Notes: generated from the sequence alone by a model not told the origin. A DNA stretch of 64,000 nucleotides from Aliamphritea hakodatensis (GCF_024347195.1 NZ_AP025281.1:3224001-3288000), one strand, 5' to 3'. Shown: positions 43,944-52,582, counted from the stretch's first letter. Numbers and translations are program-made.

Positions 43944-44137
43944 AAACATTATGCGCACAGACATGCGCATTACAATAGCACCCTGCAGGCAAAGCCTGCC
44001 TTTCCTGATAAACACTCCCAAACACCGGTAACTTTTGTTCTGCATCCATCCGGCTTAATGGTATCTTGAAAACAGTTCTGCCGAATCCTTCAACGTCAGG
44101 GCTTACAACACACCGACAAACCAGGGACGACCTCATA

Positions 44138-44755
44138 ATGCAACCTGATACATGGCTCGCCTATGCACTTGCCTGCACCCTTCTTTCACTGATTCCTGGC
44201 CCCAGTGTTTTACTCACCACAGGGGTTGCCCTGACCAGAAGCCTGAGCGCGGCGTTCATGTGCATTGCCGGTGGCACAGTTGGCAGCGCGATTCTGATTA
44301 TCTTATCCCTGTTGGGTGTCAGTGCTATTCTTGAAACTTCAGCGATGTTATTTATGGCGGTGAAATGGGCTGGGGTTATCTACCTGGCATATCTTGGTAT
44401 TAGCCAGATAAAACAGGCAAGACAGACTGAAGTAACGGCCGCAGCAGCTTCTGATACAGCCGTAAAAAACAGTTTTGTATCCGGTTTCTTCACTGCATTG
44501 CTAAATCCGAAATCAATTGTATTTTACATGGCGTTTCTCAGTCAGTTTTTCGATCCTTCCGGGAATCACTTGTTACAATATTCCGTACTGATACTGACAG
44601 CACTTGCCTCTGCCGCGCTGGTATTAACCGGCTACGCACTGCTTGCAACCAGCGCAAAAGCCCTGTTAGCTAACAAACAAGCACAACGTAAAATAAACTA
44701 CTTAAGTGGCGGCTTCTATCTGAGCAGCAGCGCTATAATGGCCGCTACAAAATAA
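44138..44755 (+). CDS. LysE/RhtB-family amino acid exporter
   Basis: 205 residues with about six hydrophobic segments. The opening WLAYALACTLLSLIPGPSVLLTTGVALTRS holds the PGPS motif of this family, and GFFTALLNPKSIVFYMAFLSQF is the second landmark. The ATG at 44138 begins the family's usual N-terminus; in-frame ATGs further upstream lack support. Exports amino acids or homoserine-lactone-like molecules; substrate unknown. It lies 23 nt before the TfoX-domain gene. Confidence 0.87.
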   Translation: MQPDTWLAYALACTLLSLIPGPSVLLTTGVALTRSLSAAFMCIAGGTVGSAILIILSLLGVSAILETSAMLFMAVKWAGVIYLAYLGISQIKQARQTEVTAAAASDTAVKNSFVSGFFTALLNPKSIVFYMAFLSQFFDPSGNHLLQYSVLILTALASAALVLTGYALLATSAKALLANKQAQRKINYLSGGFYLSSSAIMAATK

Positions 44756-44778
44756 CGTTTAAGGCACTGATAACACCC

Positions 44779-45066
44779 ATGGACTCCCCCTACCCTAAAG
44801 CGCTCAAACGGCTCCGCGACCTGAATGGCTTCGGCCCCCGCAGTGAAGAAATACTGGCAGAGGTGGATATTCATACGGTTGAAGAATTCATGGCCACCGA
44901 CCCTTACGAGCTCTACGCCAGAATCAAACCGATGAAAGGCATGGGCATGAATTCGATTTACGCCATTATAGGTGCACGGGAAAACCAGCACTGGCTGGAT
45001 GTGGCCAAAACCCGTAAAACAGAAATTCTGATGCGGCTGGATGATCTGGGGCTGGCGCCTAAGTAG
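44779..45066 (+). CDS. TfoX C-terminal-domain protein (helix-hairpin-helix)
   Basis: 95 residues comprising only the TfoX/Sxy C-terminal domain: KALKRLRDLNGFGPRSEEILAEVDIHTVEEFMATDPYELYARIK. The helix-hairpin-helix GFGPRSEEIL suggests DNA or protein binding. The N-terminal domain of full TfoX is absent and not found upstream. Full TfoX promotes natural competence in other gammaproteobacteria; standalone C-domains have no proven role. Confidence 0.85.
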   Translation: MDSPYPKALKRLRDLNGFGPRSEEILAEVDIHTVEEFMATDPYELYARIKPMKGMGMNSIYAIIGARENQHWLDVAKTRKTEILMRLDDLGLAPK

Positions 45067-45558
45067 GCAGTAACAGAGTTGGCTGGAATCAGACCCTGCA
45101 ACTGTTTTGTCAGTACGCTCCAACCGCAGCCAAAAGCAGACATCTGGGGTTTACCCTGATTCTCTGGACTACCCGTTAAGGGCGGTTATACCAGCGCTGC
45201 GTAACAGATAGGCAACATCGTTATTTGCGGTAAGGATGACAACAGTTATCAGGCCCAGGGGAATGAGGCCCAGCGCTGATTCCGGTGATGCCATAAAATG
45301 AGTGACTCCATACCTTCCGGAACAGTCTTTTTTTCGGGTTTGGCGACACTCAGAACCGTATTCACGGTCAGCAAAGAATTACCCAGTCTTTTCTTCACTG
45401 GCTATTGGCGTCAAAAAGATAAAGTATTTTCATTCTCATGCAGGATCAGTATAGTTCTGTACTCCATGGTCATAAATTCGCTGTATAAAGAGAAAACGGA
45501 CTGTCCGCCACAATAATATAATTAACATTAGCGATAAAAATTAATCAGGTGAAACGCG
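45067..45558. other. Gene-poor stretch with a possible gene remnant
   Basis: About 490 bases. On the minus strand a 41-codon frame (45169-45294) encodes a hydrophobic peptide, LGLIPLGLITVVILTAN near its middle, preceded by GGAG in another frame; it could be a small membrane protein or a decayed transporter end. The plus strand has a 72-codon frame at 45298-45516 of no recognisable kind. The last 100 bases are AT-rich and hold the likely promoter of the AraC gene. Confidence 0.3.
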
Positions 45559-46377
45559 ATGGAATGCATATCAAAAGCATGGAAGCCTCATGATTTCAAA
45601 GATATTTCTTTATTTAAAGCCTCTTTTAAACAGTTTCAGTACACTAAACACTGGCACGATGAACTGGCGATCGGCATCATTCTCGAAGGGACGGAAGGTA
45701 TAGATTATTGTGGAAATAAACTGACCACCGGCAAGGGAGAAGTTATTGCACTGAATCCCTCTGAGGTTCATACCGGATTCACCTGTGATGAACAGGGCTG
45801 GAGCTACCGGATGTTCTATTTCGACATGGATTTTCTGGCAGACACGCTCGACAGTATTCATTATAAAGGGCAGCCCTTTATTGAACACCCCATCATTTCA
45901 GACAAATACATATATAAAGCGCTGATACAGCTACACCAGTCATTTGAAAACACCTGCTTTACCCTATCCAGAGAAACACTATTGCTGGAAACATTACAGA
46001 GCCTGTATTCCAGATACGGCAGTAATAAAAACAGGTCGGGCAAATATAATTTTGATTCTTATAAGAACGCGCAGGTACGGCAGTTTTTACATGATGATTT
46101 TGCGCAGAATATTTCACTGGATGATCTATGCCAACTGACCGGGATGAAAAAACATCAGATAATACGTAACTTTAAATCAGAGTTTAATATCACACCTCAT
46201 CAGTACATGATTATTACCAAGATAAATCAGGTAAAGAAGCTGCTCGATCAGAACGAGAACATCACCGAAGCGTCTTTAAAATGCGGCTTTTTCGACCTGA
46301 GTCATATGAGCAGAAATTTTAAAAAAGTATTCGGTGTGTCCCCGGGTATCTATAAAAACGGTCTTAGCTACTCTTAA
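45559..46377 (+). CDS. AraC-family regulator facing the N-hydroxylase cassette
   Basis: 272 residues. The N-terminal cupin sensing domain (KHWHDELAIGIILEGTEGIDYCGNKLTTGKGEVIALNPSEVHTGF) and the C-terminal double HTH (DLCQLTGMKKHQIIRNFKSEFNITPHQYMIITKINQVKKLLDQ) are of the type found beside LysE-type amino-acid exporters. Its stop is 8 nt from the stop of the convergent LysE gene. It is the natural candidate controller of the three-gene unit to its right. Confidence 0.88.
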   Translation: MECISKAWKPHDFKDISLFKASFKQFQYTKHWHDELAIGIILEGTEGIDYCGNKLTTGKGEVIALNPSEVHTGFTCDEQGWSYRMFYFDMDFLADTLDSIHYKGQPFIEHPIISDKYIYKALIQLHQSFENTCFTLSRETLLLETLQSLYSRYGSNKNRSGKYNFDSYKNAQVRQFLHDDFAQNISLDDLCQLTGMKKHQIIRNFKSEFNITPHQYMIITKINQVKKLLDQNENITEASLKCGFFDLSHMSRNFKKVFGVSPGIYKNGLSYS

Positions 46378-46385
46378 ATACTGAA

Positions 46386-46964
46386 TCAGTAAACGAAAAA
46401 GTAAACCGCTGTCAGCAACATCAGCAACGAACCTGTTTTCGATATATTGCGCTCAGAGGTATCACTGATACTGTTTGCGATCCCGCCCATAATCACCCAC
46501 AGGCTATTCAGCACGATGCCCACAATCAGGGTAACAATACAAATCGTCAGTAAATCAACCGTTGCATGAAACGTGGAAATTACGCCCAGTGCTATCACCC
46601 ATATTTTGGGATTAAAGACCTGAAAGAAGAACATATTCAACGCCGGCAGAGTCACTTCATCCCGCTTTTCTGTTGCGACAGTTTCATTCTTCGGCCACAT
46701 GGAGTAAGCCATATAGATCAGAAAAGTGAAGGCAACCCAAACCAGATATTCTTCGATGACGGGTATCCATTTACTGAGGTATGACGCCCCCAGATATGCC
46801 GCGAACACAATGCCGGTTACCCCGGCATTAATCGCCAGCAATAAAGGAAGGGTTCTGCGGTATCCCCGGCCCAGGCCGGAAGCAAACAACACGATGTTAT
46901 TTGGCCCCGGCGTACCGATCACCGACGTTAGCATTGCGATCAGTGCTACCAGCTCATACTGCAC
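46386..46964 (-). CDS. LysE/RhtB-family exporter, third gene of the N-hydroxylase cassette
   Basis: 192 residues, about six hydrophobic segments; the family motif is seen in IAMLTSVIGTPGPNNIVLFASGLGRGYRRTLPLLLAI and NPKIWVIALGV. The start is GTG at 46964, with GAGGAA 8 nt upstream; it overlaps the end of the monooxygenase gene by 11 nt, so translation is coupled. LysE proteins export amino acids and analogues, which suggests that the cassette's product, or a toxic precursor, leaves the cell here. Confidence 0.87.
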   Translation of the reverse strand: MQYELVALIAMLTSVIGTPGPNNIVLFASGLGRGYRRTLPLLLAINAGVTGIVFAAYLGASYLSKWIPVIEEYLVWVAFTFLIYMAYSMWPKNETVATEKRDEVTLPALNMFFFQVFNPKIWVIALGVISTFHATVDLLTICIVTLIVGIVLNSLWVIMGGIANSISDTSERNISKTGSLLMLLTAVYFFVY

Positions 46965-48261
46965 AGCTTAGTTCCTCTTCCGGCACAGTCTTTTCCAGTA
47001 TTTTTGTTGCAATGGTAGCTGAACGTAATGACGCAAGACTAAGTGATCCGGCATCCCCCATTCCGTGACTGCTTTCACTGAGGCCGTTCAGGAAGATACG
47101 ACAAGCTGAACTTTTCACTGTTTCCAGTTCGTAGGCACCGGTAATGGACACACTGTTGTCTTTTATCTCCAACAACTGAATTACGTTGGAAAGCAGTGGC
47201 GGAATGTTAATTTCTCCGGCAGCACTGCCATAGTTAACAAAGCCGGTCGCAATCACTACGCCGTCAAACACTTCAGAGTAAGATGAACCTTCCATGTTAT
47301 TGTCAATATCAATGATGACATTTGCCCCGTCCACACTCACCTGTGTTATATCGCTTAACCGGTGCATTTTGATTCTGTTACAGCCACGCAGCTGATCATG
47401 ATAAATTTGTCGGTAAACCTCCTCAATGACATCCATATCTGCAGCGCCATAATTGGTTCGGTAAACATCCTGATCAATACGTTTTTTCAGATCGCTGTCA
47501 GCCCGGTAATACAGGTCAGTAAATTCTGGGAAATAAATTTCACTCATAAAAGGGCTGGTATCCTTCAGCGGAAAGGCAAACCGGCGCATGATTATATGAA
47601 CCTCTAAATCTTCATACTCTTTTGTTGTATGCAGAAGAAGCTCAGCAGCTGTCTGACTGCTGCCGACAATCGCAATTTTTCTGGCACCTTTGTTATAAAG
47701 ACTTTTAACAGAGCTTTTATAACGGGTGAAATGAAAAACATTCTCCCCCAGGTGGGGACGAAACACCTCAGGTATACTTGGTTCCCGGCCATGCCCAAGG
47801 ACAACATTTCTGGTGTGCCACTCTTCACCGTTTGAAGAGGAAACTTTAAAGATATCAGCACCTTCTACATATTCAATGCTATCAATGTTAACCCCTGTTT
47901 GTGTCTGTGCAGATAATTCATCTGCGCACCACTTAATATACTTTGCGTATTCAGGCCGCATTGGCATCATCAGGTCCATATTCAGGTGTTGAAACAGCCT
48001 GCCCTGCTCATGCAGGTAATTCATAAATGTATATCTGCTGCGAGGGCTTCTCGGAGTTGCCAAATCCCGGTGTGGAATATTCTGAATATTGGAATGAATA
48101 TCCAGAGCGTTTTCAAACAACATTTCTTCCTGCCAGACAAAATTATTTCTCTTTTCAAGAAATAACGCTTTCACATCCGGTTGTTCTTCTTCCAAAAATG
48201 CGGCTAAAGAAATATTTGCCGGTCCAAAACCGATACCGATTAAATCATATGTATTTTTCAT
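46954..48261 (-). CDS. SidA/IucD/PvdA-family flavin-dependent amine N-hydroxylase
   Basis: 435 residues. FAD-binding GIGFGPAN at 9-16, the substrate-region signature HRDLATPRSPRSRYTFMNYL (64-83), an NADPH-binding VGSSQTAAE at 199-207 and ATGF late in the chain match lysine/ornithine N-monooxygenases of siderophore synthesis. It begins directly after the aminotransferase stop (TAAATG), so the two are coupled. Given that neighbour, the substrate may be L-2,4-diaminobutyrate, or a product of it, giving an N-hydroxylated diamine; this is inference. No NIS synthetase, NRPS or acyltransferase lies nearby. Confidence 0.9.
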   Translation of the reverse strand: MKNTYDLIGIGFGPANISLAAFLEEEQPDVKALFLEKRNNFVWQEEMLFENALDIHSNIQNIPHRDLATPRSPRSRYTFMNYLHEQGRLFQHLNMDLMMPMRPEYAKYIKWCADELSAQTQTGVNIDSIEYVEGADIFKVSSSNGEEWHTRNVVLGHGREPSIPEVFRPHLGENVFHFTRYKSSVKSLYNKGARKIAIVGSSQTAAELLLHTTKEYEDLEVHIIMRRFAFPLKDTSPFMSEIYFPEFTDLYYRADSDLKKRIDQDVYRTNYGAADMDVIEEVYRQIYHDQLRGCNRIKMHRLSDITQVSVDGANVIIDIDNNMEGSSYSEVFDGVVIATGFVNYGSAAGEINIPPLLSNVIQLLEIKDNSVSITGAYELETVKSSACRIFLNGLSESSHGMGDAGSLSLASLRSATIATKILEKTVPEEELSCAV

Positions 48262-49557
48262 TTATGCAACCACTTCCTGTAAAACTGAGTTATTACCAAC
48301 ACGCTGATATTTTTTTGCCAGCATATGCTCAACCGAGCGCTGAACAGTATTAATAGCCTGATCAATTTCTTCCCTGCTGACGTTAAGTGCCGGTAAAAAT
48401 TTAAGTACTTCATCAAAAGGGCCGCAGCGTTCAACAATGAGTTTATTTTCAAAACAATACTTCTGAACCTGATGAGCATCTTCTGAGTTATACAAATCGA
48501 TCCCCAGCATCATCCCTTTACCTTTAAAGCCCAGGGTGTAGGTATCGCAAAGCGTTTGTACTTTATTTTCTAAATAGAGGGCATTGGTACGGAACCGCTG
48601 TAAAACTGACGCATCAGACCAGTACTTTTTTAATGCTGCGGTTGCGGTTACAAATGCGTGATTATTGCCTCTGAATGTGCCGTTATGTTCGGCAGGAGAC
48701 CAGCTGTCGTAAACAGGATTGATCAGCACCAGTGACATAGGCAGGCCAAAACCTGAGATCGATTTTGCCAGTGTGACGATATCAGGCCGGATGTCGGCAA
48801 ATTCAAAACTGAAAAAGTCGCCGGAACGGCCACATCCTGCCTGAATGTCATCAACAATCAGCAGGCATCCGAGTGCATCTGCTAAATGGCGTATTTTTTT
48901 AAGCCAGTCAGCTGAAGCAACGTTTAGTCCCCCTTCGCCCTGTATACATTCCACGACGATTGCCGCCGGAGCATCAATGCCGCTGGAGGGGTCCCCCACC
49001 GCCGTGCGAACATAGTCCAGAAATATGGCTGCATCAGCCGCATTATAGTTATCGTAAGGGAGCCGTAGCACGCTGGGGAGTTGGTTATGCTGAGAACCAC
49101 GGTTAAATTTGTTACCGGTTAGCGATAACGCACCGAGGCTACAGCCATGAAATCCGTTAGTGAAAGTAATTACGTCACTGCGACCAGTGACTTTTTTAGC
49201 CAGTTTAACCGCCGCTTCAATTGCATTTGCACCTGTCGGCCCGGTGAACTGAACCTTATATTGCAGGTTTCTCGGTTTCAGTATCAGTTGATTGAATGCA
49301 AACAAGAAGTCCGTCTTCGCGGTTGAATAAAAGTCCAGACTCATGGCGACACCATCCGAACCTATATATTCTAAAAGCTGTTGTTTTAAATCAGGATCGT
49401 TATGGCCATAATTTAAGCTGCCGCAGCCCATTAGAAAATCCAGATATTCAACGCCACCTGAATCCTTAACAATTGAACCTTTCGCTTCTTTTAGCTCTAT
49501 CGGAAAGGAACGGCAATATCCTCTCACAACAGATTCAACCTCTTTGTATAGATACAT
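48262..49557 (-). CDS. Diaminobutyrate-2-oxoglutarate transaminase-like enzyme (EctB/Dat family)
   Basis: 431-residue class III PLP aminotransferase. EctB/Dat hallmarks: GCGSLNYGHNDPDLKQQLLEYI near the start, IVVECIQGEGGLNVAS, DDIQAGCGRSGDFFSFE, K265 in LAKSISGFGLPMSLVLI, and AEHNGTFRGNNHAFVTATAAL. The family turns aspartate semialdehyde and glutamate into L-2,4-diaminobutyrate. ectA and ectC are absent here, and the coupling to an N-hydroxylase points to another use. First gene of the three-gene unit. N-acetylornithine or GABA transamination is less likely. Confidence 0.9.
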   Translation of the reverse strand: MYLYKEVESVVRGYCRSFPIELKEAKGSIVKDSGGVEYLDFLMGCGSLNYGHNDPDLKQQLLEYIGSDGVAMSLDFYSTAKTDFLFAFNQLILKPRNLQYKVQFTGPTGANAIEAAVKLAKKVTGRSDVITFTNGFHGCSLGALSLTGNKFNRGSQHNQLPSVLRLPYDNYNAADAAIFLDYVRTAVGDPSSGIDAPAAIVVECIQGEGGLNVASADWLKKIRHLADALGCLLIVDDIQAGCGRSGDFFSFEFADIRPDIVTLAKSISGFGLPMSLVLINPVYDSWSPAEHNGTFRGNNHAFVTATAALKKYWSDASVLQRFRTNALYLENKVQTLCDTYTLGFKGKGMMLGIDLYNSEDAHQVQKYCFENKLIVERCGPFDEVLKFLPALNVSREEIDQAINTVQRSVEHMLAKKYQRVGNNSVLQEVVA

Positions 49558-50107
49558 GTCTAACGTAATCCCTCAGTCACTTAGATATTCATCTTCGGTG
49601 CCGGGACTATAGCTAAAGGAAAGTAATGGCTATTGTATGAAATTAAAAAATATGTACATAAATTGATCAGCCTGCAAATGCTCTGCAAAAACACTTAAAT
49701 GCCCTTCACCGGCCTTACAGAGCTGGATTGAACCGTTGCTGCAAATTGCACCAGTGGCGACCGGTCACACAACAGCGCGTAGCTGTAGCCACAGTTGGCA
49801 AAGTGCCGGGTGATCAACAACGACATTTAACTGCAGGGAAAGGTGTTGTTTAAAATATCCGCAACCGGACAACGCTATTCATGTGAGGAACTGATCATCA
49901 GCTATGTACATGTTCACCCGGGGGAGTTCGCGCATGAGAAGAACGTATTGTATGGGCCTTCTGGTTTAACCAGCTGTTCGGGAAATCGGGGTACAATCAG
50001 TGTCAGGCCAGGCCTTAACTGTGCTTTTACACATGATGCGCACGAATAAAAAACCAAGCGGCCAGAGCAGAATACTATCTTGTTCTGCCCTGACATGAGG
50101 TTCTTAT
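49558..50107. other. Gene-poor stretch upstream of the aminotransferase
   Basis: About 550 bases. The part next to the aminotransferase (49600-49680) is AT-rich and probably holds its promoter; TATAGT at 49606-49611 on the minus strand is a -10-like hexamer without a well-spaced -35. A 68-codon frame on the plus strand (49843-50049) is unlike any family I know. A hairpin of ten-base arms, CAG(A/G)GCAGAA, at 50063-50092 likely terminates the following minus-strand gene. Confidence 0.4.
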
Positions 50108-50500
50108 CTATCGGCAGCGATATGCTTTGAGGCTACGTTCAACATCAAGCAAATACTCATTCCAGCCATGTAACATCGCCTGTGCCTGTGTGTAAGTTGC
50201 CGTAATGTTTAACTCCCCTTCGAAATACACTGCACTCTGATAACTATCCCCTTCCCTTCGGCGGATTCCATCCTGCTTTGCAAGGTCTCCCGCCATATCC
50301 AGCGGCGGTTCATCTTCTTGTACCGGTTTCAGAATCTGTAAGTACACAGTATTCCCCGTGCTGTGAAACACAGTATGCGCTCCCCTTCTGTTCAGGCTAA
50401 AACTGAGCATAGCCAACCCACCAATAAAGGCAGATAGCGCCATTAATTGTTTATGAGTCAGCTCTGAAGCAGGTTGCTGCGATGAAAATAACGGGTCCAT
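50108..50500 (-). CDS. Hypothetical small membrane-anchored protein
   Basis: 130 residues. I do not recognise it. A hydrophobic stretch LMALSAFIGGLAMLSF near residues 19-34 could be a single membrane span or signal anchor; the rest is polar with RREGDSYQSAVYF in the middle and a basic C-terminus. An AGGGAGGT ribosome-binding site about 9 nt before the ATG supports a real gene. Divergent from the small HTH gene, with CTAG-containing repeats between. Confidence 0.65.
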   Translation of the reverse strand: MDPLFSSQQPASELTHKQLMALSAFIGGLAMLSFSLNRRGAHTVFHSTGNTVYLQILKPVQEDEPPLDMAGDLAKQDGIRRREGDSYQSAVYFEGELNITATYTQAQAMLHGWNEYLLDVERSLKAYRCR

Positions 50501-50666
50501 AACTGAACTACCTCCCTGTAAGTACCTTGTTTAGGTTGAATAAACCGTCTCGGCGTTTGTGCATCCATGCTGTTGCCTATAGAGTTGTACTTTGAATTTT
50601 GAAGAACTATCAGCAAACTATTCATCTAGAAGTGAAGTTTGGATAGAAGCATTCTAGCTTATATGC

Positions 50667-50688
50667 AAATTATATCTAGATATAATTT
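50667..50688. promoter_or_regulatory. Perfect 22-bp palindrome upstream of the HTH gene
   Basis: A fully symmetric AT-rich sequence centred on TCTAGA, 11 nt before the ATG at 50700; its core TATATCTAGATATA spans 50671-50684. Further CTAG-centred elements lie nearby at 50622-50632, 50651-50660 and a 10-bp palindrome TTTCTAGAAA at 50686-50695. It overlaps the expected -10 region of the HTH gene, suggesting autorepression and control of the divergent gene. Confidence 0.65.
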
Positions 50689-50699
50689 CTAGAAAAATC

Positions 50700-50969
50700 A
50701 TGAACATAGACGACAGAATACGTAAACTACTGAATTACATAGATTTAAGTACGGAAGACCTTGCACAAAAAACAGGGACTAAATACAGCCGTTGGACAAC
50801 TATTCGTAAAACAGGAGGCCGTGCAAGAGCAGAGGAAGTTGAGCTCCTGTGTAAAATGTTTCCGCAATATCAGATGTGGGTAGCCACAGGCACTGTATGC
50901 CCAGAAATAGGCCAAACAAGCCCAGAATCTGAAGAAGTACCAAATACCGACTCAAGGGAAGGTAGTTAA
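50700..50969 (+). CDS. Small HTH (XRE-like) regulator
   Basis: 89 residues. An N-terminal four-helix DNA-binding region (DRIRKLLNYIDLSTEDLAQKTGTKYSRWTTIRKTGGRARAEEVELLCKMFP) resembles the helix-turn-helix of XRE/phage-repressor-like proteins; the C-terminal 25 residues are polar and likely flexible. The upstream palindrome fits a dimeric autoregulator. No Shine-Dalgarno is visible; translation may be leaderless-like or weak. Confidence 0.7.
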   Translation: MNIDDRIRKLLNYIDLSTEDLAQKTGTKYSRWTTIRKTGGRARAEEVELLCKMFPQYQMWVATGTVCPEIGQTSPESEEVPNTDSREGS

Positions 50970-51020
50970 CCTGCGAATACGCAGTAAAACAGAACAGGAC
51001 CTTCCTTTTGCTTATTTAAT

Positions 51021-51043
51021 GAGCAAAAAAACTGACCCCATGG
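51021..51043 (-). repeat. Left inverted GGGGTCA element flanking a GNAT gene
   Basis: Minus-strand reading: CCATGGGGTCAGTTTTTTTG, then CTC. It pairs in sense with the element at 51601-51624 on the other side of the acetyltransferase gene; both share GGGGTCA and a terminal TTTTTTGC, differing by an insertion in the middle. REP-like or short mobile-element ends often look like this. Confidence 0.4.
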
Positions 51044-51053
51044 CTACGTTCAG

Positions 51054-51530
51054 TCACTCTGCAAACCACTTATCTACCGATAGAAAATAAGTCGTGAAGC
51101 TTCGGCCCAAAAGCTCGGTTTTTTGGACTTTATTGGCTTTTCTTTTCAACACTCTGTATTCAGGGCGGGTTTCAAGAAGATGGAACATCACTTCCTGATG
51201 CCCTAACGCTTTGGCCCAGCCCATCATAGAAGTGAATATTGCTATACCGGATCCCCAAAATGCTTTGGAAATAACAATCGCAATTTCAAAACCGTCATCA
51301 TCCGGCTGAATCCCACACCAGCCAGCAAGTACTCCATCTATAAGCACTGCCCGAACCTGGCAACCCGGTAAAGCATCTGTACTGATCTTTTCGTTCATCC
51401 ATTCTCTGATACTGACAGAATCAAATAACGGATGGTCAACCAGATGCGTTCTCAGGGCAGGCTCATTAACAATGGGCAGCAGATCATCCGGGGTCGTCTG
51501 GCTGAAACTTACAAACTCAATTTTATTCAT
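51054..51530 (-). CDS. GNAT-family N-acetyltransferase
   Basis: 158 residues. N-terminal MNKIEFVSFSQTTPDDLLPIVNEPALRTHLV and an acetyl-CoA-binding core around AGWCGIQPDDDGFEIAIVISKAFWGSGIAIFTSMMGWAKALG near 70-110. The usual Q/RxxGxG/A loop is only partly kept (FWGSGIA). Substrate unknown. Inverted GGGGTCA repeats lie on both sides, hinting at acquisition as a unit. Confidence 0.75.
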   Translation of the reverse strand: MNKIEFVSFSQTTPDDLLPIVNEPALRTHLVDHPLFDSVSIREWMNEKISTDALPGCQVRAVLIDGVLAGWCGIQPDDDGFEIAIVISKAFWGSGIAIFTSMMGWAKALGHQEVMFHLLETRPEYRVLKRKANKVQKTELLGRSFTTYFLSVDKWFAE

Positions 51531-51600
51531 GTCTAAACTCGTCTATGAGCCAAAGCAGCGGCCCACTATCAATACGGCTTAGGATCAAAATAATAATTAA

Positions 51601-51624
51601 CGGGGTCAAGTCTTGTTTTTTGCC
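51601..51624 (+). repeat. Right inverted GGGGTCA element flanking a GNAT gene
   Basis: CGGGGTCAAGTCTTGTTTTT then TGCC. Opposite in orientation to the element at 51021-51043. GGGGTCAAGTCTTG-type sequences recur near small transposase genes in marine gammaproteobacteria as I recall; no transposase lies here. Confidence 0.4.
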
Positions 51625-51748
51625 AGTTTACCAAAATATGCAAAAGGAAAGATCCGCCCCTCTGCCGTGTTTTAACACCGCAAACAGGGACGGGCGTTAG
51701 CGAGGCACGGACCGAAAACCCCTGCTGCTTTGCTTTATTACACACTTA

Positions 51749-52480
51749 CTAATCCTCCATCAGAATTTTCATCATTTCTTCATGGCGATTGAGGAAATCC
51801 CGTGTGATTTCAAAGTGTTCAGTATCTTCATAAGACACTTCATATATTCCGGACTCTGAGAACTGGTATATCTTAGCCCTGGGATAAGCAAGCAGTATCG
51901 GAGAGTGAGTGGCGATAATGAATTGTGAGTTTTCCTGAACCAACTGGTGAATGGCAGATATTGCTGCCATCTGCCGGGCCGGTGAAAGAGCAGCCTCAGG
52001 TTCATCCATTATGTACAGGCCATTTCCTCTGAGCTTATTGATTAATGTCGCCATGAAAGACTCTCCGTGGGACTGCTCATGCAAAGACTTTCCGCCATAC
52101 CCACTAAGATAACCAACCTCATCCATTAAAGTGGCTAAATTATAAAAACTCTCAGCCCTGAGAAAGTAGCCATCTCCCGGCTTTTTAAAACTTTTAACGG
52201 TTTTTAAGAATTGATATAACTCCGAGTGGGTTCTGCTTGTGGAGAATGTCGATTGTTTAGTGCCCCCCTCAGCATTGAAACCCTGCGAAACAGCGATTGC
52301 CTCAATAAGAGTGGACTTGCCTGTTCCATTTTCCCCCACAAAAAAAGTAACATCCGGGTGAAATTCTAAAACATCGAGTTCTTTTACTGCGGGAATACAA
52401 AAGGGATATACATCAAAATCGCCGACGTCATCGCGTTTAAGCTGTACTTCCTTTAAATAAGGTCTGTCCTCGAAACTCAT
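51749..52480 (-). CDS. AAA-family ATPase (COG3910-like)
   Basis: 243 residues. Walker A in FFVGENGTGKSTLIEAIA near 47-64, an ABC-like signature SHGESFMATLI near 140, Walker B LYIMDEPEAALSPARQ near 155-170 and a switch His in IIATHSPILLAYP. SMC/ABC-type fold without a long coiled-coil insertion. The frame is open to 52561, but the ATG at 52480 has AGGGAAAG upstream and starts at the family's usual place. Cellular role unknown; no nuclease or TOPRIM partner is adjacent. Confidence 0.85.
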   Translation of the reverse strand: MSFEDRPYLKEVQLKRDDVGDFDVYPFCIPAVKELDVLEFHPDVTFFVGENGTGKSTLIEAIAVSQGFNAEGGTKQSTFSTSRTHSELYQFLKTVKSFKKPGDGYFLRAESFYNLATLMDEVGYLSGYGGKSLHEQSHGESFMATLINKLRGNGLYIMDEPEAALSPARQMAAISAIHQLVQENSQFIIATHSPILLAYPRAKIYQFSESGIYEVSYEDTEHFEITRDFLNRHEEMMKILMED

Positions 52481-52582
52481 ACTTTCCCTGTTTGTAACGC
52501 TGCGCACATGAACCGGAAAACCGCGAAAGGGTTTTAAGATCCGGCACCGAAGGTTCGACATGTTGTGTCTTGTCAGCCGCTT

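Noticed and set aside
45559..49557. Ectoine or rhizobactin-type gene cluster
   Set aside because: The EctB-like and hydroxylase genes fit parts of each, but ectA, ectC, decarboxylase and synthetase genes are absent from the window.
51749..52480. OLD- or RloC-type anti-phage ATPase
   Set aside because: No TOPRIM, HNH or long coiled-coil part and no toxin-like partner; the length fits a plain COG3910-like ATPase.
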